A stretch of 64,000 nt of DNA from Actinomycetota bacterium. GTDB taxonomy: Bacteria > Actinomycetota > Actinomycetes > Nanopelagicales > Nanopelagicaceae. This document shows, one piece after another, positions 39,929 to 49,118 of the stretch. The notes under the pieces are model-generated. The model did not search any database and was not told the DNA's origin. It was given only the letters and a program-made list of their open reading frames with translations. The DNA is taken from contig WLPT01000004.1 of NCBI GenBank assembly GCA_009698675.1, positions 43,742-107,741 on the forward strand, in the 5' to 3' direction. The position numbers and the translations under genes were made by a program. Position 1 is the stretch's first letter. Each line of letters starts with the position of its first letter.

Positions 39929-40614
39929 AATTAACCGAGCTCACTAACTCCCCAAAGGGCGATGATCCGCGCACGCGCGATCTTGTGGCTCGCTCAATTC
40001 TTGAAAATGGACCATCGAGCGCAGCGACTCTGGCCGCTCGCTTAGGTTTAACCCCTGCAGGTATTCGTAGACATTTAGATTTGCTCATAGCAGATGGTGT
40101 TCTACAGGCACGCCAGCCGCATGCTGCACTGATCCGCGGTCGTGGGCGCCCGCCCAAGGTTTTTCTCATGTCGGATTCTGGACGAGAGAAATTTGAACAC
40201 TCCTACGATGATTTAGCTGTATCGGCGTTGAAGTTTATGTCGGCGCAGTTAGGCGAGCACCTAGTAGCTAGTTTTGCTAACTCTCGCGCCGAAGAGATTG
40301 AGCGCAAAGCTCAATTGGCCATCGCTAAAAAGAGTAAGAAGAGCGCAGCACTGGCGCAGTTCTTAACAGAGCAGGGATATGCCGCAAGCGTTCAATCGCG
40401 CCCACTAGGTGAAGAGCTTTGCCAACACCATTGTCCCATCGCACATGTCGCCTCAGAGTTTCCGCAGCTGTGCGAGGCCGAAACCGAAGCACTCTCTCGT
40501 CTACTTGGAACCCACGTTCAGCGTCTTGCAACGATCGCACATGGCGATGGCGTTTGTACAACTTTTATTCCTACACCTCAAACAAGCCCCACCAACGGAA
40601 AGGTACGTGCATGA
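39925..40614 (+). CDS. sufR: Fe-S cluster-sensing transcriptional regulator SufR
   Basis: SufR (229 aa) is a winged-helix repressor that senses Fe-S status and controls the suf operon. The DNA-binding part is [37 protein letters not shown] and the wing [13 protein letters not shown]. The C-terminal domain has the cluster-binding motif [20 protein letters not shown], and a further Cys in DGVCTTF. The GTG at 39925 is favoured by family length; the frame remains open to 39805 but that extension lacks similarity to the family and overlaps ctaA. It overlaps sufB by 4 nt (ATGA), so both come from one transcript. Confidence 0.93.
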   Translation: MKLTELTNSPKGDDPRTRDLVARSILENGPSSAATLAARLGLTPAGIRRHLDLLIADGVLQARQPHAALIRGRGRPPKVFLMSDSGREKFEHSYDDLAVSALKFMSAQLGEHLVASFANSRAEEIERKAQLAIAKKSKKSAALAQFLTEQGYAASVQSRPLGEELCQHHCPIAHVASEFPQLCEAETEALSRLLGTHVQRLATIAHGDGVCTTFIPTPQTSPTNGKVRA

Positions 40615-42020
40615 CTATCGCGCATCCAGAACTAGACGGCCTTGGAAATTATGAATATGGCTGGTCTGATAAGAGTGAAGTTGGCACGAATGCTCGCCGT
40701 GGAATTAATGAAGATGTGGTGCGTGATATTTCAAGCAAGAAATCTGAGCCACAGTGGATGCTAGATCTGCGATTAAAGGGCTTAGCCCTCTTTGAAAAGA
40801 AGCCAATGCCTAACTGGGGTTCAGATTTATCAGGAATTTTCTTTGACACGATCAAGTACTTTGTTCGTTCAACTGAAAAGCAGGCAGCTACTTGGGATGA
40901 TCTGCCAGAAGAGATCAAGAACACCTATGACCGACTTGGAATTCCAGAGGCAGAAAAGCAGCGCTTAGTTTCAGGTGTCGCCGCACAGTATGAGTCTGAA
41001 GTTGTTTACCACTCCATCCGCGAAGATTTAGCTGCGCAAGGAGTCATTTTCTTAGATACAGATACTGCACTCAAAGAGCATCCTGAGTTGTTCAAGGAGT
41101 ACTTCGCTACCGTGATCCCGGTAGGCGATAACAAGTTTGCAGCTTTGAATACTTCGGTCTGGTCCGGTGGTTCTTTCATTTATGTTCCTAAGGGTGTTCA
41201 CGTCGATATTCCTTTGCAGGCATATTTCCGCATCAATACAGAGAATATGGGCCAGTTCGAGAGAACTCTCATCATCGCCGATGAGGATTCTTACATTCAC
41301 TATGTTGAGGGATGTACTGCACCTATTTACAAATCGGATTCACTTCACTCGGCCGTCGTTGAAATTATCGTTAAAAAGGGCGCCCGAGTTCGTTACACAA
41401 CGATTCAGAACTGGTCGAATAACGTTTACAACTTGGTAACCAAGCGTGCCACATGCGCAGAGGGCGCAACGATGGAGTGGGTCGATGGAAACATTGGTTC
41501 AAAGGTAACAATGAAATACCCAGCTATCTTTTTGATGGGCCCACATGCAAAGGGTGAAACTCTTTCGCTCGCCTTTGCCGGCGAAGGACAACACCAAGAC
41601 TCTGGCGCCAAAATGGTTCACGCTGCGCCGTACACATCATCCTCTGTCATCTCAAAATCAGTTGCACGAAACGGTGGCCGTACCTCCTACCGCGGTCTTG
41701 TGCAAGTGCAAGAGGGAGCACATCACTCTAAGAGCACAGTCAAATGTGATGCACTTTTAGTTGACACCATTTCTCGTTCTGACACATATCCTTACGTAGA
41801 TATACGCGAAGATGATGTCTCAATGGGGCATGAAGCGACAGTTTCAAAAATTAGCGATGATCAGCTTTTCTATCTCATGTCCCGCGGTTTAACTGAGGAT
41901 GAAGCTATGGCGATGATTGTCAGAGGTTTCATTGAACCTATCGCACGTGAGCTTCCTATGGAGTATGCGTTAGAACTCAATCGCCTTATTGAACTTCAAA
42001 TGGAAGGCGCTGTTGGTTAA
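40611..42020 (+). CDS. sufB: Fe-S cluster assembly protein SufB
   Basis: SufB (469 aa) is the scaffold subunit of the SufBC2D complex where Fe-S clusters are built. Conserved segments are [12 protein letters not shown], the beta-helix core with [39 protein letters not shown], and the C-terminal [17 protein letters not shown]. The Cys of EGCTAP is the conserved assembly cysteine. The start ATG 40611 has GGAAAGG 7 nt upstream and overlaps sufR; an upstream ATG at 40419 in the same frame is inside sufR and rejected. The stop overlaps sufD (TAATG). Confidence 0.97.
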   Translation: MTIAHPELDGLGNYEYGWSDKSEVGTNARRGINEDVVRDISSKKSEPQWMLDLRLKGLALFEKKPMPNWGSDLSGIFFDTIKYFVRSTEKQAATWDDLPEEIKNTYDRLGIPEAEKQRLVSGVAAQYESEVVYHSIREDLAAQGVIFLDTDTALKEHPELFKEYFATVIPVGDNKFAALNTSVWSGGSFIYVPKGVHVDIPLQAYFRINTENMGQFERTLIIADEDSYIHYVEGCTAPIYKSDSLHSAVVEIIVKKGARVRYTTIQNWSNNVYNLVTKRATCAEGATMEWVDGNIGSKVTMKYPAIFLMGPHAKGETLSLAFAGEGQHQDSGAKMVHAAPYTSSSVISKSVARNGGRTSYRGLVQVQEGAHHSKSTVKCDALLVDTISRSDTYPYVDIREDDVSMGHEATVSKISDDQLFYLMSRGLTEDEAMAMIVRGFIEPIARELPMEYALELNRLIELQMEGAVG

Positions 42021-43102
42021 TGTCACTACTTGCAACGAATTACTTAACACCAACTGGCCGTGAAGAGGCCTGGCGTTTTACGCCGCTTAAGCGTTTGCGC
42101 GGCCTGCATGATGGTTTAGCCATCGTCGGTGATCGCACTTCACTTATCTCATCACATGCCTTACCAGCAGGGGTCACTTTCACCCGTGAAGAGTTACCAC
42201 CGCTAGCATCAAGCGATGATGTGATTATCGAACGCATTCGAGCTCTTTCCTCTAGCGTTTCTCACCTTTGCATAGCTTCCGATACTGAGGTTGCAGATGC
42301 GATTGTTTTGAGTCGCAGTGCAGGGGCTCTAAACTCTGCAGAGTTCTCACGTGTGCGAATTTCATTGGGTGCACATGCTGTGGCGACGGTGATAATTGAA
42401 AATACAGGGGATACTGTTTTGGCGGAGGATTTGGAGATTTCTTTAGCGCCCGGTTCATCTCTGAAATTCATTACGCTACAAGAGTTTGAATCCCAGAGCG
42501 TTTACACCGCCCGTCATCATGCAGTTATCGACAAAGATGCAGAGTTTAAGTCGATCACAGTAACTGTTGGAGGCGATGTAGTTCGTATCCTGCCAACAGT
42601 CGAGTTCATCGCACCTGGTGGGTCAGTTGAACTTCTAGGCGTCTACTTTGCAACGGCCGGACAATTCTTTGAACATCGCATGCATGTAGATCATGCTGTT
42701 CCTAATGCTAAGTCCCGTGTTAACTTCAAAGGAGCTTTAGCTGGACGCGATGCACATACAGTGTGGATTGGTGATGTTCTAATTCGCGCTGTCGCAGAGG
42801 GCACAGACACATACGAGCTCAATAGAAACTTATTGTTGAGTGATGGTGCCCGTGCAGACTCAGTTCCTAATTTAGAGATTGAAACAGGCGAGATAGTCGG
42901 AGCCGGCCATGCCAGCACCACCGGACGCTTTGATGATGAACAGTTGTTCTATTTGATGTCACGTGGGATTGCCCTAGAAGATGCCAGACGTTTAGTAGTT
43001 CGTGGATTCTTCAATGAGATAGTCACTGAAATCGGAATGGAATCAGTTCAAGAGCGATTAATGAATCGCATCGATGGCGAACTTGAAAAGGCTGGTGCTT
43101 AA
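42020..43102 (+). CDS. sufD: Fe-S cluster assembly protein SufD
   Basis: SufD (360 aa) is the partner of SufB in SufBC2D. The N-terminal helical part contains GREEAWRFTPLKRLRGL; the beta-helix holds the late block KSRVNFKGALAGRDAHTVWIG, NRNLLLSDGARADSVPNLEI and the C-terminal [21 protein letters not shown], where the His near DDEQ is the conserved functional residue. It is more divergent and shorter than SufB, as usual. The ferredoxin-like gene begins immediately after its stop. Confidence 0.96.
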   Translation: MSLLATNYLTPTGREEAWRFTPLKRLRGLHDGLAIVGDRTSLISSHALPAGVTFTREELPPLASSDDVIIERIRALSSSVSHLCIASDTEVADAIVLSRSAGALNSAEFSRVRISLGAHAVATVIIENTGDTVLAEDLEISLAPGSSLKFITLQEFESQSVYTARHHAVIDKDAEFKSITVTVGGDVVRILPTVEFIAPGGSVELLGVYFATAGQFFEHRMHVDHAVPNAKSRVNFKGALAGRDAHTVWIGDVLIRAVAEGTDTYELNRNLLLSDGARADSVPNLEIETGEIVGAGHASTTGRFDDEQLFYLMSRGIALEDARRLVVRGFFNEIVTEIGMESVQERLMNRIDGELEKAGA

Positions 43103-43399
43103 ATGGCCGATATTGAGTTCGATCAAATGCCTGCGGGCCAACCAATTAAGATAGAAAAGAACGGTAAAACTATCTGCCTAACTCGAATTGGAGATGAAGT
43201 ATTTGCCGTTGATGACACATGTTCGCACTCGGAGGCCTCCTTGTCTGAGGGCGAGGTAAGCGATTACAAAATTGAGTGTTGGTTACACGGCGCCGAATTC
43301 GATCTGCGGACAGGTGCAGCCCTGACGCTTCCAGCAAATATTGCCCTTAATACATACAGTGTAAAAATTGAAGCTAACTCCGTCACGGTAGAGATTTAA
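43103..43399 (+). CDS. Rieske-type [2Fe-2S] ferredoxin in the suf operon
   Basis: A 98-residue Rieske protein of the non-heme dioxygenase ferredoxin family. The cluster ligands are in CSHSEASLSEG and CWLHGAEFD (C-x-H ... C-x2-H), at about residues 42-64. No signal or membrane segment. Its place between sufD and sufC is common in actinobacteria. A role as electron donor during cluster assembly is a reasonable inference, but it is not established by the sequence. Confidence 0.93.
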   Translation: MADIEFDQMPAGQPIKIEKNGKTICLTRIGDEVFAVDDTCSHSEASLSEGEVSDYKIECWLHGAEFDLRTGAALTLPANIALNTYSVKIEANSVTVEI

Positions 43400-43414
43400 G
43401 AGAGAAGAGAGAAA

Positions 43415-44167
43415 ATGAGCACATTAGAAATCCGCAACCTTCAGGTATCTGTCAATACTGAAAATGGTGCAGTAGAGATTCTCAAAGGCGTAGATCTAAC
43501 GATTAAGTCGGGGGAGACTCACGCAATCATGGGGCCAAATGGTTCCGGTAAATCAACGTTGGCATATTCAATTGCAGGCCATCCCAAGTACACGATCGTC
43601 GGGGGATCAGTCACCCTTGATGGCGCCGATGTTTTAGATATGACGGTAGATGAGCGAGCCAGAGCGGGACTTTTCTTGGCGATGCAGTATCCAGTTGAAG
43701 TACCTGGCGTTTCAGTTTCTAATTTTTTGCGCACAGCTGCAACTGCACTTCGCGGCGAGGCGCCGAAGCTACGTACCTGGGTTGCAGAAGTAAAGGATGC
43801 GATGGAGGCCTTGAACATGGATCCTGCCTTTGCATCCCGTAACGTCAATGAGGGCTTCTCTGGAGGAGAGAAGAAGCGCCACGAGATTATGCAACTCGAA
43901 CTATTGCGACCAAAGATTGCTATTTTGGATGAGACTGACTCAGGCCTAGATGTGGATGCACTACGAATAGTCTCTGAAGGCGTTAATCGCGCTAAAGAGA
44001 GTAACAATTTAGGCGTACTTCTCATTACGCACTACACACGCATTCTTAAGTACATTAAGCCTGATTTCGTTCATGTATTTGCTAATGGTCATATCGTCGA
44101 AGAGGGTGGACCAGATCTAGCTGACAAACTTGAAGCCAACGGCTACGCAGATTACGTGAGTAAATAG
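43415..44167 (+). CDS. sufC: Fe-S cluster assembly ATPase SufC
   Basis: SufC (250 aa) is the ABC-type ATPase of SufBC2D. It shows Walker A GPNGSGKSTLAYSIAGHP, the SufC-type Q-loop FLAMQYPVEVPGVSVSNFL, the signature FSGGEKKRHEIMQ and Walker B AILDETDSGLDVDAL. AGAGAAGAGAG upstream acts as the ribosome-binding site. The stop is followed after 6 nt by sufS. Confidence 0.97.
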   Translation: MSTLEIRNLQVSVNTENGAVEILKGVDLTIKSGETHAIMGPNGSGKSTLAYSIAGHPKYTIVGGSVTLDGADVLDMTVDERARAGLFLAMQYPVEVPGVSVSNFLRTAATALRGEAPKLRTWVAEVKDAMEALNMDPAFASRNVNEGFSGGEKKRHEIMQLELLRPKIAILDETDSGLDVDALRIVSEGVNRAKESNNLGVLLITHYTRILKYIKPDFVHVFANGHIVEEGGPDLADKLEANGYADYVSK

Positions 44168-44173
44168 CAGGTT

Positions 44174-45430
44174 ATGTCCTTTTCCGTTCCTGAGATACGT
44201 AAAGATTTTCCAATCTTTTCACGTAGCGTTAGCGACGGAAAAAAATTGGTATATCTAGATAGCGGAGCCACTAGTCAGAAGCCAGCCTCTGTTATTGAGG
44301 CAGAGAGCGATTTCTATCGCTTCCATAACGCGGCAGCACATCGTGGAGCACATCAATTAGCACAGGAAGCGACCGATCTCTACGAGAATGCACGTGCTGA
44401 AGTTGCATCCTTTATTGGTGCACCGGGTGGTCCCGATGAAGTCATCTTCACTAAAAATGCTACAGAGTCGTTAAACCTTTTGGCCTATGCGATGGGTAAT
44501 GCCCAACCCGGCAATCGCTTTGCACTTTCGGCCGGTGATCGAATAGTTGTGACCGAGATGGAGCACCACGCCAATTTGGTTCCATGGCAAGAACTAACTC
44601 GTCGTACGGGTGCGCAGTTAGCATGGTTTGGATTGACCGATGAAGGCCGATTAGATCTCTCCGATATCAATTCGGTTATCACAACTAATACAAAGGTTGT
44701 GGCACTCACACACCAGTCAAATGTGCTTGGAACTATTAATCCTTTGGCGGCAATTGTTGCGCGTGCACATGAAGTTGGGGCAGTAGTCATTCTCGATGCC
44801 TGTCAGTCGGTTCCCCATATGCCAGTTGCTGCGGCGGATTTAGATGTTGATTTCCTTGTCTTCTCAGGACACAAAGCCTTAGGTCCTACAGGGGTTGGAG
44901 TTTTATGGGGACGTAAAGAGCTTCTAGAGGAGCTTCCGCCCTTTTTATTCGGCGGCTCAATGATCAAAACTGTAACGATGACATCGGCAACATGGGCAGA
45001 TGTACCTGCCAAGTTTGAAGCCGGTGTTCCAAATATGGCACAGGCCGTTGGCCTTGCCGCGGCCTTAAAATATCTAACCAATCTTGGCATGGATTCAGTT
45101 CATAGCCATGAAGTTGCACTTACCGGATATCTACTAAATAAGTTGAATGCAATCGAAACAATAAAGATTGTAGGACCTACAACCGCGCAATCGCGTGGAG
45201 GCTCTATCTCCTTCATCGTCGAGGACATTCACCCCCATGATTTGGGTCAGTTTTTAGATAGTCAGGGCGTGGCAGTGCGTACCGGCCACCACTGCGCATG
45301 GCCTTTAGCTAGGCGATTAGGCATTCCCGCATCAACTCGCGCCTCTATCTATATTTACAATGATGAGAACGACTGTGATGTTCTCGTAGACAGTATTGTC
45401 CAAGGGCAGAAATACTTTGGGAGATTTTAA
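44174..45430 (+). CDS. sufS: Cysteine desulfurase SufS
   Basis: SufS (418 aa) is a PLP enzyme that takes sulfur from cysteine. PLP lysine K234 lies in FSGHKALGPTGVGVLWG and the persulfide-carrying C374 in RTGHHCAWPL. Other family blocks are YLDSGATSQKPASVI, FTKNATESLNLLAYA, and VTEMEHHANLVPWQ. It is a group II desulfurase by its motif around the catalytic Cys. It hands sulfur to SufU, whose gene starts directly at the next base after its stop. Confidence 0.97.
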   Translation: MSFSVPEIRKDFPIFSRSVSDGKKLVYLDSGATSQKPASVIEAESDFYRFHNAAAHRGAHQLAQEATDLYENARAEVASFIGAPGGPDEVIFTKNATESLNLLAYAMGNAQPGNRFALSAGDRIVVTEMEHHANLVPWQELTRRTGAQLAWFGLTDEGRLDLSDINSVITTNTKVVALTHQSNVLGTINPLAAIVARAHEVGAVVILDACQSVPHMPVAAADLDVDFLVFSGHKALGPTGVGVLWGRKELLEELPPFLFGGSMIKTVTMTSATWADVPAKFEAGVPNMAQAVGLAAALKYLTNLGMDSVHSHEVALTGYLLNKLNAIETIKIVGPTTAQSRGGSISFIVEDIHPHDLGQFLDSQGVAVRTGHHCAWPLARRLGIPASTRASIYIYNDENDCDVLVDSIVQGQKYFGRF

Positions 45431-45871
45431 ATGGAGTTAGATTCACTCTACCAAGAGGTCATTCTTGATCACTATAAGCATCCTGCGCATAAGGGCTTAA
45501 ATCCAATCTTCAGTGCACAGGTTCATCATGTGAACACAAGCTGTGGCGATGAAATCACTTTGAATATTGAGTTAGTTGGGCAACGGATTAACTCGATAAC
45601 ATGGGATGGACAGGGCTGCTCGATTTCGCAAGCCAGCGTGTCGATGATGAGCGATTTACTAATAGGCAAGAGGCTTGAAGAGGCAGATGTCATTGTAAAG
45701 AGTTTCTCGGAGCTCATGGCTAGCAAGGGCACCTCAGCGGGAGATCCTGAAATTTTGGAGGATGCAGTGGCTTTTGCCGGAGTTTCTAAATTTCCAGGTC
45801 GAGTAAAGTGCGCCCTTCTCGGATGGATGGCATTTAAAGATGCAGCAATTCAGGCGCAGACAAACGAATAG
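45431..45871 (+). CDS. sufU: Zinc-dependent sulfurtransferase SufU
   Basis: SufU (146 aa) is IscU-like but in Gram-positive bacteria acts as a zinc-bound sulfur acceptor for SufS. The three cysteines are in NTSCGDEITL, DGQGCSISQASVSMM and FPGRVKCALLGWMAF. The insertion between the second and third Cys that marks SufU against IscU is present. Start abuts the sufS stop; GGGAG near the end of sufS may help initiation. Confidence 0.96.
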   Translation: MELDSLYQEVILDHYKHPAHKGLNPIFSAQVHHVNTSCGDEITLNIELVGQRINSITWDGQGCSISQASVSMMSDLLIGKRLEEADVIVKSFSELMASKGTSAGDPEILEDAVAFAGVSKFPGRVKCALLGWMAFKDAAIQAQTNE

Positions 45872-45886
45872 ACCAAGGGGAGAGCA

Positions 45887-46198
45887 ATGACAACTAGCGT
45901 GGATGATGTAACAGAGGCGATGAAGGATGTCGTGGACCCAGAACTTGGAATTAATGTCGTTGATTTAGGTCTGATCTACGACGTAATGGTCGATGAAGCC
46001 AATATTGCAATTCTCAATATGACGTTGACGTCGGCGGCCTGTCCGTTGCAAGATGTAATTGAGGATCAGACACGTCAAGCTTTGGCTGGTATGACCAGTG
46101 ATGTGAAAATTAACTGGGTTTGGATGCCACCTTGGGGCCCGGACAAAATCTCAGATGATGGCCGTGACCAACTACGCGCCTTAGGATTTACGGTTTAA
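45887..46198 (+). CDS. sufT: SufT (MIP18/DUF59 family Fe-S maturation protein)
   Basis: A 103-residue DUF59/MIP18 protein. The family motif is VVDPELGINVVDLGLIYDV (about 15-33), with MTLTSAACPLQDVIEDQ carrying the conserved Cys near residue 52. Such proteins support Fe-S cluster maturation; the last place in a suf operon is typical. GGGGAGAG 3 nt upstream is the ribosome-binding site. It ends the suf run; the next gene has its own likely promoter 12 nt downstream. Confidence 0.95.
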   Translation: MTTSVDDVTEAMKDVVDPELGINVVDLGLIYDVMVDEANIAILNMTLTSAACPLQDVIEDQTRQALAGMTSDVKINWVWMPPWGPDKISDDGRDQLRALGFTV

Positions 46199-46210
46199 CA
46201 ATTAACTGCA

Positions 46211-46216
46211 TAGGCT
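46211..46216 (+). promoter_or_regulatory. Leaderless -10 element for the ABC exporter
   Basis: TAGGCT lies exactly 6 nt before the ATG at 46223, the same hexamer and spacing as before the VIT transporter. Confidence 0.55.
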
Positions 46217-46222
46217 AGAGCC

Positions 46223-48094
46223 ATGTCTTCGCATGCCGTTTGGATGTCACACAGGTCAATGACGGCCGACCAATCGGTCAAAGAGGTCAAACTAAAGCCA
46301 GGAACGGTAAAGCGGATTCTGGCCTTTGCTAAGCCCTACCGAAAAGCCATCCTTATCTTTCTGGCAACGGTTGTTGTCGATGCCGCACTCATTGTTACAA
46401 CCCCACTTCTTTTGCTACGTCTTATAGATGATGGAGTCATTCCTAAGAATGGCGACCTCATCACGAAGCTGGCGCTACTTGTTGGGCTACTTGCCATCGC
46501 CGATGCTGGCGTAAGTTTATTGGGGCGCTACTTTTCCTCCCGAATTGGCGAGGGCCTAATTTATGATTTACGTTCTCTGGTATTTACCCATGTTCAGCGA
46601 CAATCGATCGCCTTCTTCACGCGAACTCAAACAGGAGCATTGATCTCTCGTATCAATTCCGATGTTATGGGCGCACAACAGGCCTTTACAGCCACGCTTT
46701 CAGGCGTTGTCAGCAATGTTGTCTCCTTGGTTTTAGTTGGCGTGACCATGATGGTTCTATCGTGGCAGATTACGATCTTCTCGCTTGCATTGCTGCCAAT
46801 TTTTCTTATCCCAACTAAATGGGTGGGGCGTAAACTCCAAGCCCTAACTCGTGAATCCTTCAACGTAAATGCCGAGATGTCGAGCACGATGACTGAGCGT
46901 TTTAACGTTTCCGGCGCGATGTTGGTAGCCCTCTATGGCCAACCCAAACGTGAGGAAGAGTTCTTTCGTTCACGCGCAAGACGAGTTGCAGACATCGGAA
47001 TCAAGTCGGCTATGTTAAACCGCCTCTTCTTTATCGCTTTGACTAGCGTTGCCGCAATTGCCACGGCCTTTGCATATGGAATAGGTGGGCATTTAGCAGT
47101 TAGTGGAAAGGTCACTGTAGGAACACTGCTTGCAATTACCGCTCTCTTGGCACGTCTCTATGGACCTTTGACCGCACTCTCAAATGTTCGAGTAGATGTA
47201 ATGACATCGCTAGTCTCCTTCGAACGCGTCTTTGAAGTCTTAGATTTGCAACCTATGGTTCAAAATAGAGTCGGAGCAGTTGAGTACCAGGCTAAGAATC
47301 CTCGAATTGAGTTTGCAAATGTAGGTTTTTCCTATCCCAAGGCCAACGAGATATCACTTGCATCTTTAGAGTCGGCCGCAAAACCTGAAACTATACAAAG
47401 CGGTGAAGTACTCAAGAATCTCTCTTTCGTTGCAGAGCCCGGAACTCTTACTGCAGTAGTTGGTCCATCAGGGGCTGGTAAAACTACGATTAGTGCGCTA
47501 ATTCCAAGGCTCTACGATGTCACATCAGGTGCAATATCTATCGACGGCCATGACATACGAGATTTAACAGTTGAGTCACTGCGCAATTCGATTGGTGTTG
47601 TAATGCAAGATGCCCACTTATTCCACGAAACTATCGCTGAGAATCTGCGCTATGCAAAGTCGGATGCAACTGATGAAGAGATGAAGGCTGCATGCCAGGC
47701 TGCGCAAATTTGGAGATTAATAGAAGGCCTACCTAACGGGCTTGATACGATGGTGGGCGAGCGAGGGCATCGTTTATCTGGTGGAGAAAAACAGCGTTTA
47801 GCGATCGCAAGGCTCCTATTGAAATCTCCGGCCGTGGTGATTCTCGATGAAGCTACCGCCCACCTTGATTCAGAAAATGAGGCCCTTGTCCATGCCGCAC
47901 TAGAAAGCGCGCTCAAGGGGCGCACTAGCATCGTAATTGCGCACCGCCTAAGCACGGTAAGAGATGCAGATCAGATTCTTGTTTTAGACAGTGGCTCAAT
48001 CGTTGAACGAGGAAAGCATGATGAATTAGTTGCCCTCGGTGGACTATATGCCGACCTTTACAACCGCCAGGATTTAACGGGTTCGTCGAATTAG
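46223..48094 (+). CDS. ABC exporter, fused membrane and ATPase domains
   Basis: A 623-residue half-transporter of the MsbA/LmrA class. The membrane domain (about 30-320) has six hydrophobic segments from AILIFLATVVVDAALIV on, and the ATPase domain (about 350-600) shows Walker A GPSGAGKTT, signature LSGGEKQRLAIARLL, Walker B AVVILDEATAHLD and H-loop IVIAHRLS. No partner gene is adjacent, so it probably works as a homodimer. Substrate is unknown (lipid, peptide or drug). The 3' end overlaps the convergent SURF1 gene by 21 nt. Confidence 0.92.
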   Translation: MSSHAVWMSHRSMTADQSVKEVKLKPGTVKRILAFAKPYRKAILIFLATVVVDAALIVTTPLLLLRLIDDGVIPKNGDLITKLALLVGLLAIADAGVSLLGRYFSSRIGEGLIYDLRSLVFTHVQRQSIAFFTRTQTGALISRINSDVMGAQQAFTATLSGVVSNVVSLVLVGVTMMVLSWQITIFSLALLPIFLIPTKWVGRKLQALTRESFNVNAEMSSTMTERFNVSGAMLVALYGQPKREEEFFRSRARRVADIGIKSAMLNRLFFIALTSVAAIATAFAYGIGGHLAVSGKVTVGTLLAITALLARLYGPLTALSNVRVDVMTSLVSFERVFEVLDLQPMVQNRVGAVEYQAKNPRIEFANVGFSYPKANEISLASLESAAKPETIQSGEVLKNLSFVAEPGTLTAVVGPSGAGKTTISALIPRLYDVTSGAISIDGHDIRDLTVESLRNSIGVVMQDAHLFHETIAENLRYAKSDATDEEMKAACQAAQIWRLIEGLPNGLDTMVGERGHRLSGGEKQRLAIARLLLKSPAVVILDEATAHLDSENEALVHAALESALKGRTSIVIAHRLSTVRDADQILVLDSGSIVERGKHDELVALGGLYADLYNRQDLTGSSN

Positions 48095-48763
48095 AATGCG
48101 CCCATAAATCACAAGTCCAGCAAAAAACAGCCACTGTAAGGCATAGGCCATGTGCGGACCATCGCTTAAGACTGGTAGCTCGGCAGTAACTGCTGGGCGC
48201 AGTGATGCATCGGAGCCATCTAGTAAATCTAAGTAATATTTCTGAGTCTGAAGCCGAGACTGAGCATTGAGTTTTGAGACTAAACTCGCACCATTTGCAG
48301 GTAATGCGAAAAATTTTCCTTGGGGCAGTGAGGAATCCAGACGAAGCCGCCCAGTTATTTGCACCATCCCCTCTGGAGTCTTTGTAACAATGGGTGCGGT
48401 AGTAGCCGTTCTTCCCGCCTTAACCCATCCGCGATCAACCCAGAAGCGCTTACCCTCAAAAGATGTAAATAGAGTGAGTACTTCGAAACCGTAAACACCC
48501 TCCGAGTATCTATTACGTAAAAGAATTTGATTTTTGGAATCGAACTGACCTGAGGTTGTAACACTTTGCCATTCAAATTGGGCAGGGGCGGTATCTAGGG
48601 TTGTCAGTGGCATTGGCGCAATAGCAATATGCTCCATAATCATAGAGTTGCGAGCGTGACGATCTATACCGCGGTGATACTGCCATTGGGCCGCCCACAG
48701 ACATAGGACGATAAGGCTTAGCGCTACTGCGGATTTAAAGATTGCCCACGGCTCTGGTTGCAT
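48074..48763 (-). CDS. SURF1 family cytochrome oxidase assembly protein
   Basis: A 229-residue SURF1 protein, an assembly factor for cytochrome c oxidase linked to heme A insertion. It has the typical plan of one membrane helix at each end (about 12-30, VALSLIVLCLWAAQWQYHRG; and about 203-222, YALQWLFFAGLVIYG) around an extracytoplasmic domain with RFWVDRGWVKAGR and TGRLRLDSSLPQGKFFALP. It starts 9 nt after DUF3099 with a leaderless-type -10 element overlapping that gene's stop. Confidence 0.93.
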   Translation of the reverse strand: MQPEPWAIFKSAVALSLIVLCLWAAQWQYHRGIDRHARNSMIMEHIAIAPMPLTTLDTAPAQFEWQSVTTSGQFDSKNQILLRNRYSEGVYGFEVLTLFTSFEGKRFWVDRGWVKAGRTATTAPIVTKTPEGMVQITGRLRLDSSLPQGKFFALPANGASLVSKLNAQSRLQTQKYYLDLLDGSDASLRPAVTAELPVLSDGPHMAYALQWLFFAGLVIYGRILIRRTR

Positions 48764-48769
48764 GGAGCT

Positions 48770-48775
48770 ACTTTA
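48770..48775 (-). promoter_or_regulatory. Leaderless -10 element for SURF1
   Basis: Minus-strand TAAAGT lies exactly 6 nt before the SURF1 ATG at 48763. Its TAA is the stop codon of the DUF3099 gene (48775-48773). Confidence 0.55.
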
Positions 48776-49045
48776 GTTTAATGAAGGTGGATTCTCATCC
48801 CGCATATTGGCTCCAGGCATAAAGCTCTCACGACCGGCGTTAGCAATTACAACGGCAAAGTATGGAAGGAGTACTGCGCCCAATAGGGCCAACCAACGAA
48901 ATGGACTGGGTAAAACGACCGTCAAAATGAAACAGGCCGTTCTAATCATCATGGAAATGAAATACCTCTTTTGGCGAGATGCTTGATCTGCACTTAACGC
49001 TTTAGGCGCGCTGGTTATATCGAAGACTTCCTTCTCATCGGCCAT
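48773..49045 (-). CDS. DUF3099 membrane protein
   Basis: A 90-residue protein of the actinobacterial DUF3099 family. The N-terminus reads VFDITSAPKALSADQASRQKRYFISMMIRT, and two membrane helices follow (about 33-50 and 52-70) with the conserved PSPFRWLALLGAVLLPYFAVVIANAG. Function is unknown. It starts leaderless, divergent from fabG, and precedes SURF1 in what may be a two-gene unit. Confidence 0.88.
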   Translation of the reverse strand: MADEKEVFDITSAPKALSADQASRQKRYFISMMIRTACFILTVVLPSPFRWLALLGAVLLPYFAVVIANAGRESFMPGANMRDENPPSLN

Positions 49046-49051
49046 GTTGGA

Positions 49052-49057
49052 ACCCTA
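49052..49057 (-). promoter_or_regulatory. Leaderless -10 element for the DUF3099 gene
   Basis: Minus-strand TAGGGT lies exactly 6 nt before the ATG at 49045. Confidence 0.5.
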
Positions 49058-49083
49058 TTACCAGCCACGTAGCGGCGCATCTT

Positions 49084-49111
49084 TTGAATACCTCGCAGTA
49101 GCCAGTACATT
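49084..49111 (+). promoter_or_regulatory. fabG promoter, nearly leaderless
   Basis: TTGAAT (49084-49089) and TACATT (49106-49111) are 16 bp apart, and the -10 box lies 7 nt before the ATG at 49119. Transcription would start at or one base before the start codon. Confidence 0.5.
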
Positions 49112-49118
49112 TACGCAC

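Noticed and set aside
40419..40610. Upstream extension of sufB
   Set aside because: Lies inside sufR; ATG 40611 has a Shine-Dalgarno, the ATGA overlap and the expected N-terminus.
43519..44025. 168-codon minus-strand frame opposite sufC
   Set aside because: Antisense shadow of a gene with clear family motifs; the translation is Ser- and Pro-rich with no recognisable domain.
49044..49118. Upstream extension of fabG
   Set aside because: Would overlap the divergent DUF3099 start; MSSLALVTGANRG at 49119 is the family N-terminus and follows a promoter.
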